This document shows positions 41,907 through 42,238 of a stretch of DNA of 42,238 nucleotides, in pieces (within the stretch, counting starts at the first letter, position 1; the number at the start of each line of letters is the position of its first letter). Below the pieces are notes generated by a model. The model was given only the letters and a program-made list of their open reading frames with translations, was not told where the DNA came from and made no database searches. The translations under genes and the position numbers were made by a program. The DNA is from a virus: IMG/VR virus record IMGVR_UViG_3300030118_004073, positions 1 through 42,238 of that record, one strand, 5' to 3'.

Positions 41907-42238
41907 TAAATGGAAGTATGCTGGCGATGACAGATACATGAAAGTATATAACAATATGCAACTACTTGGTATTCAAGATGTTACAACAGAAAAACAACAT
42001 AAAAATGGTACAATAGTGTGGCGATTACCAATACTATCAGATGCAAAAGGTAAATACCTTGAGTACGCTTCATTCAAAAGCGGTTACGTAAGAAATCAAG
42101 GTGTAGACTGTCACAGCAATTGGCAATGTAACAAAAGAATACCAAAAGACGAGTATTATCCAGAGTACAAATGGGTTGATGGTTATCAAGTAAAAACAGG
42201 TAAATATAGAAAATTTACTACTCGTACTTGTGAACTAA
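41893..42238 (+). CDS. Hypothetical protein, cut by the right edge (at least 115 aa)
   Basis: Open frame from ATG 41893 to the end of the window. Aromatic and charged, with WRLPILSDAKGKYLEYASFK, a CHSNWQCNKRIP segment with two cysteines, and many Tyr/Lys residues. It overlaps the preceding gene by 14 bases. No recognised motif in the visible part; the C-terminus lies outside. Confidence 0.55.
   Translation, partial: MRENNKWKYAGDDRYMKVYNNMQLLGIQDVTTEKQHKNGTIVWRLPILSDAKGKYLEYASFKSGYVRNQGVDCHSNWQCNKRIPKDEYYPEYKWVDGYQVKTGKYRKFTTRTCEL

Overview
This window is part of the genome of a tailed double-stranded DNA virus, most likely a podovirus-type phage of a Bacteroidota (Flavobacteriia-like, probably aquatic) host. 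The sequence is AT-rich, genes are tightly packed and often overlap, and start codons sit in A/T-rich leaders without clear Shine-Dalgarno sequences, as is usual in Bacteroidota. The order terminase - portal - scaffold - capsid - connector proteins - very large tail nozzle protein - internal virion proteins, and the look of the terminase, portal, capsid and nozzle N-terminus, recall crAss-like and related Bacteroidota podoviruses. That affiliation is inferred from memory of these families, not from a search.

Layout. From 39931 down to position 1 everything is on the minus strand and reads as one long late region. In transcription order it holds: a small basic protein and an unknown 97-aa protein; a GroEL-GroES pair in that order (reverse of the usual groES-groEL); a winged-helix protein; a 28-aa lysine-rich peptide; a holin-like protein; four fibre or spike genes (233, 677, 932 and 1520 aa, the last ending in an S74 self-cleaving chaperone domain); a LamG lectin-like protein; small unknown genes; a 196-aa protein that I read as two tandem GroES-like domains; small and large terminase; portal; scaffold; major capsid protein; a capsid-associated protein; two connector/ring-type proteins; a 2455-aa tail nozzle-like protein; two beta-rich structural proteins; two internal virion-type proteins; and a virion lytic transglycosylase cut off by the left edge. 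Hairpin terminators follow the capsid gene and the gene after it.

Between 39932 and 40237 is a gene-free divergent control region with a short, very GC-rich island and inverted repeats. To its right the plus strand carries a cluster of tiny unknown genes (14 to 85 aa, plus one gene cut by the right edge). These are served by four copies of one promoter-like element, TTACAA-N20-GATAATATAA, always with exactly 20 bases between the two boxes. A tRNA-like element with a perfect T-arm lies among them. This arrangement suggests early or middle host-takeover genes facing away from the late region.

How it fits together: the packaging, head and tail genes build the virion; the phage chaperonin pair and the GroES-like protein, all within the late transcription unit, probably help fold capsid or tail proteins; fibres and lectin-like domains bind the host surface; the virion transglycosylase and the holin open the cell wall at entry and exit. 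The points most worth follow-up are the reversed phage GroEL-GroES pair with altered substrate-binding residues, the second GroES-like protein next to the terminase, the four-copy promoter, and the tRNA-like element.
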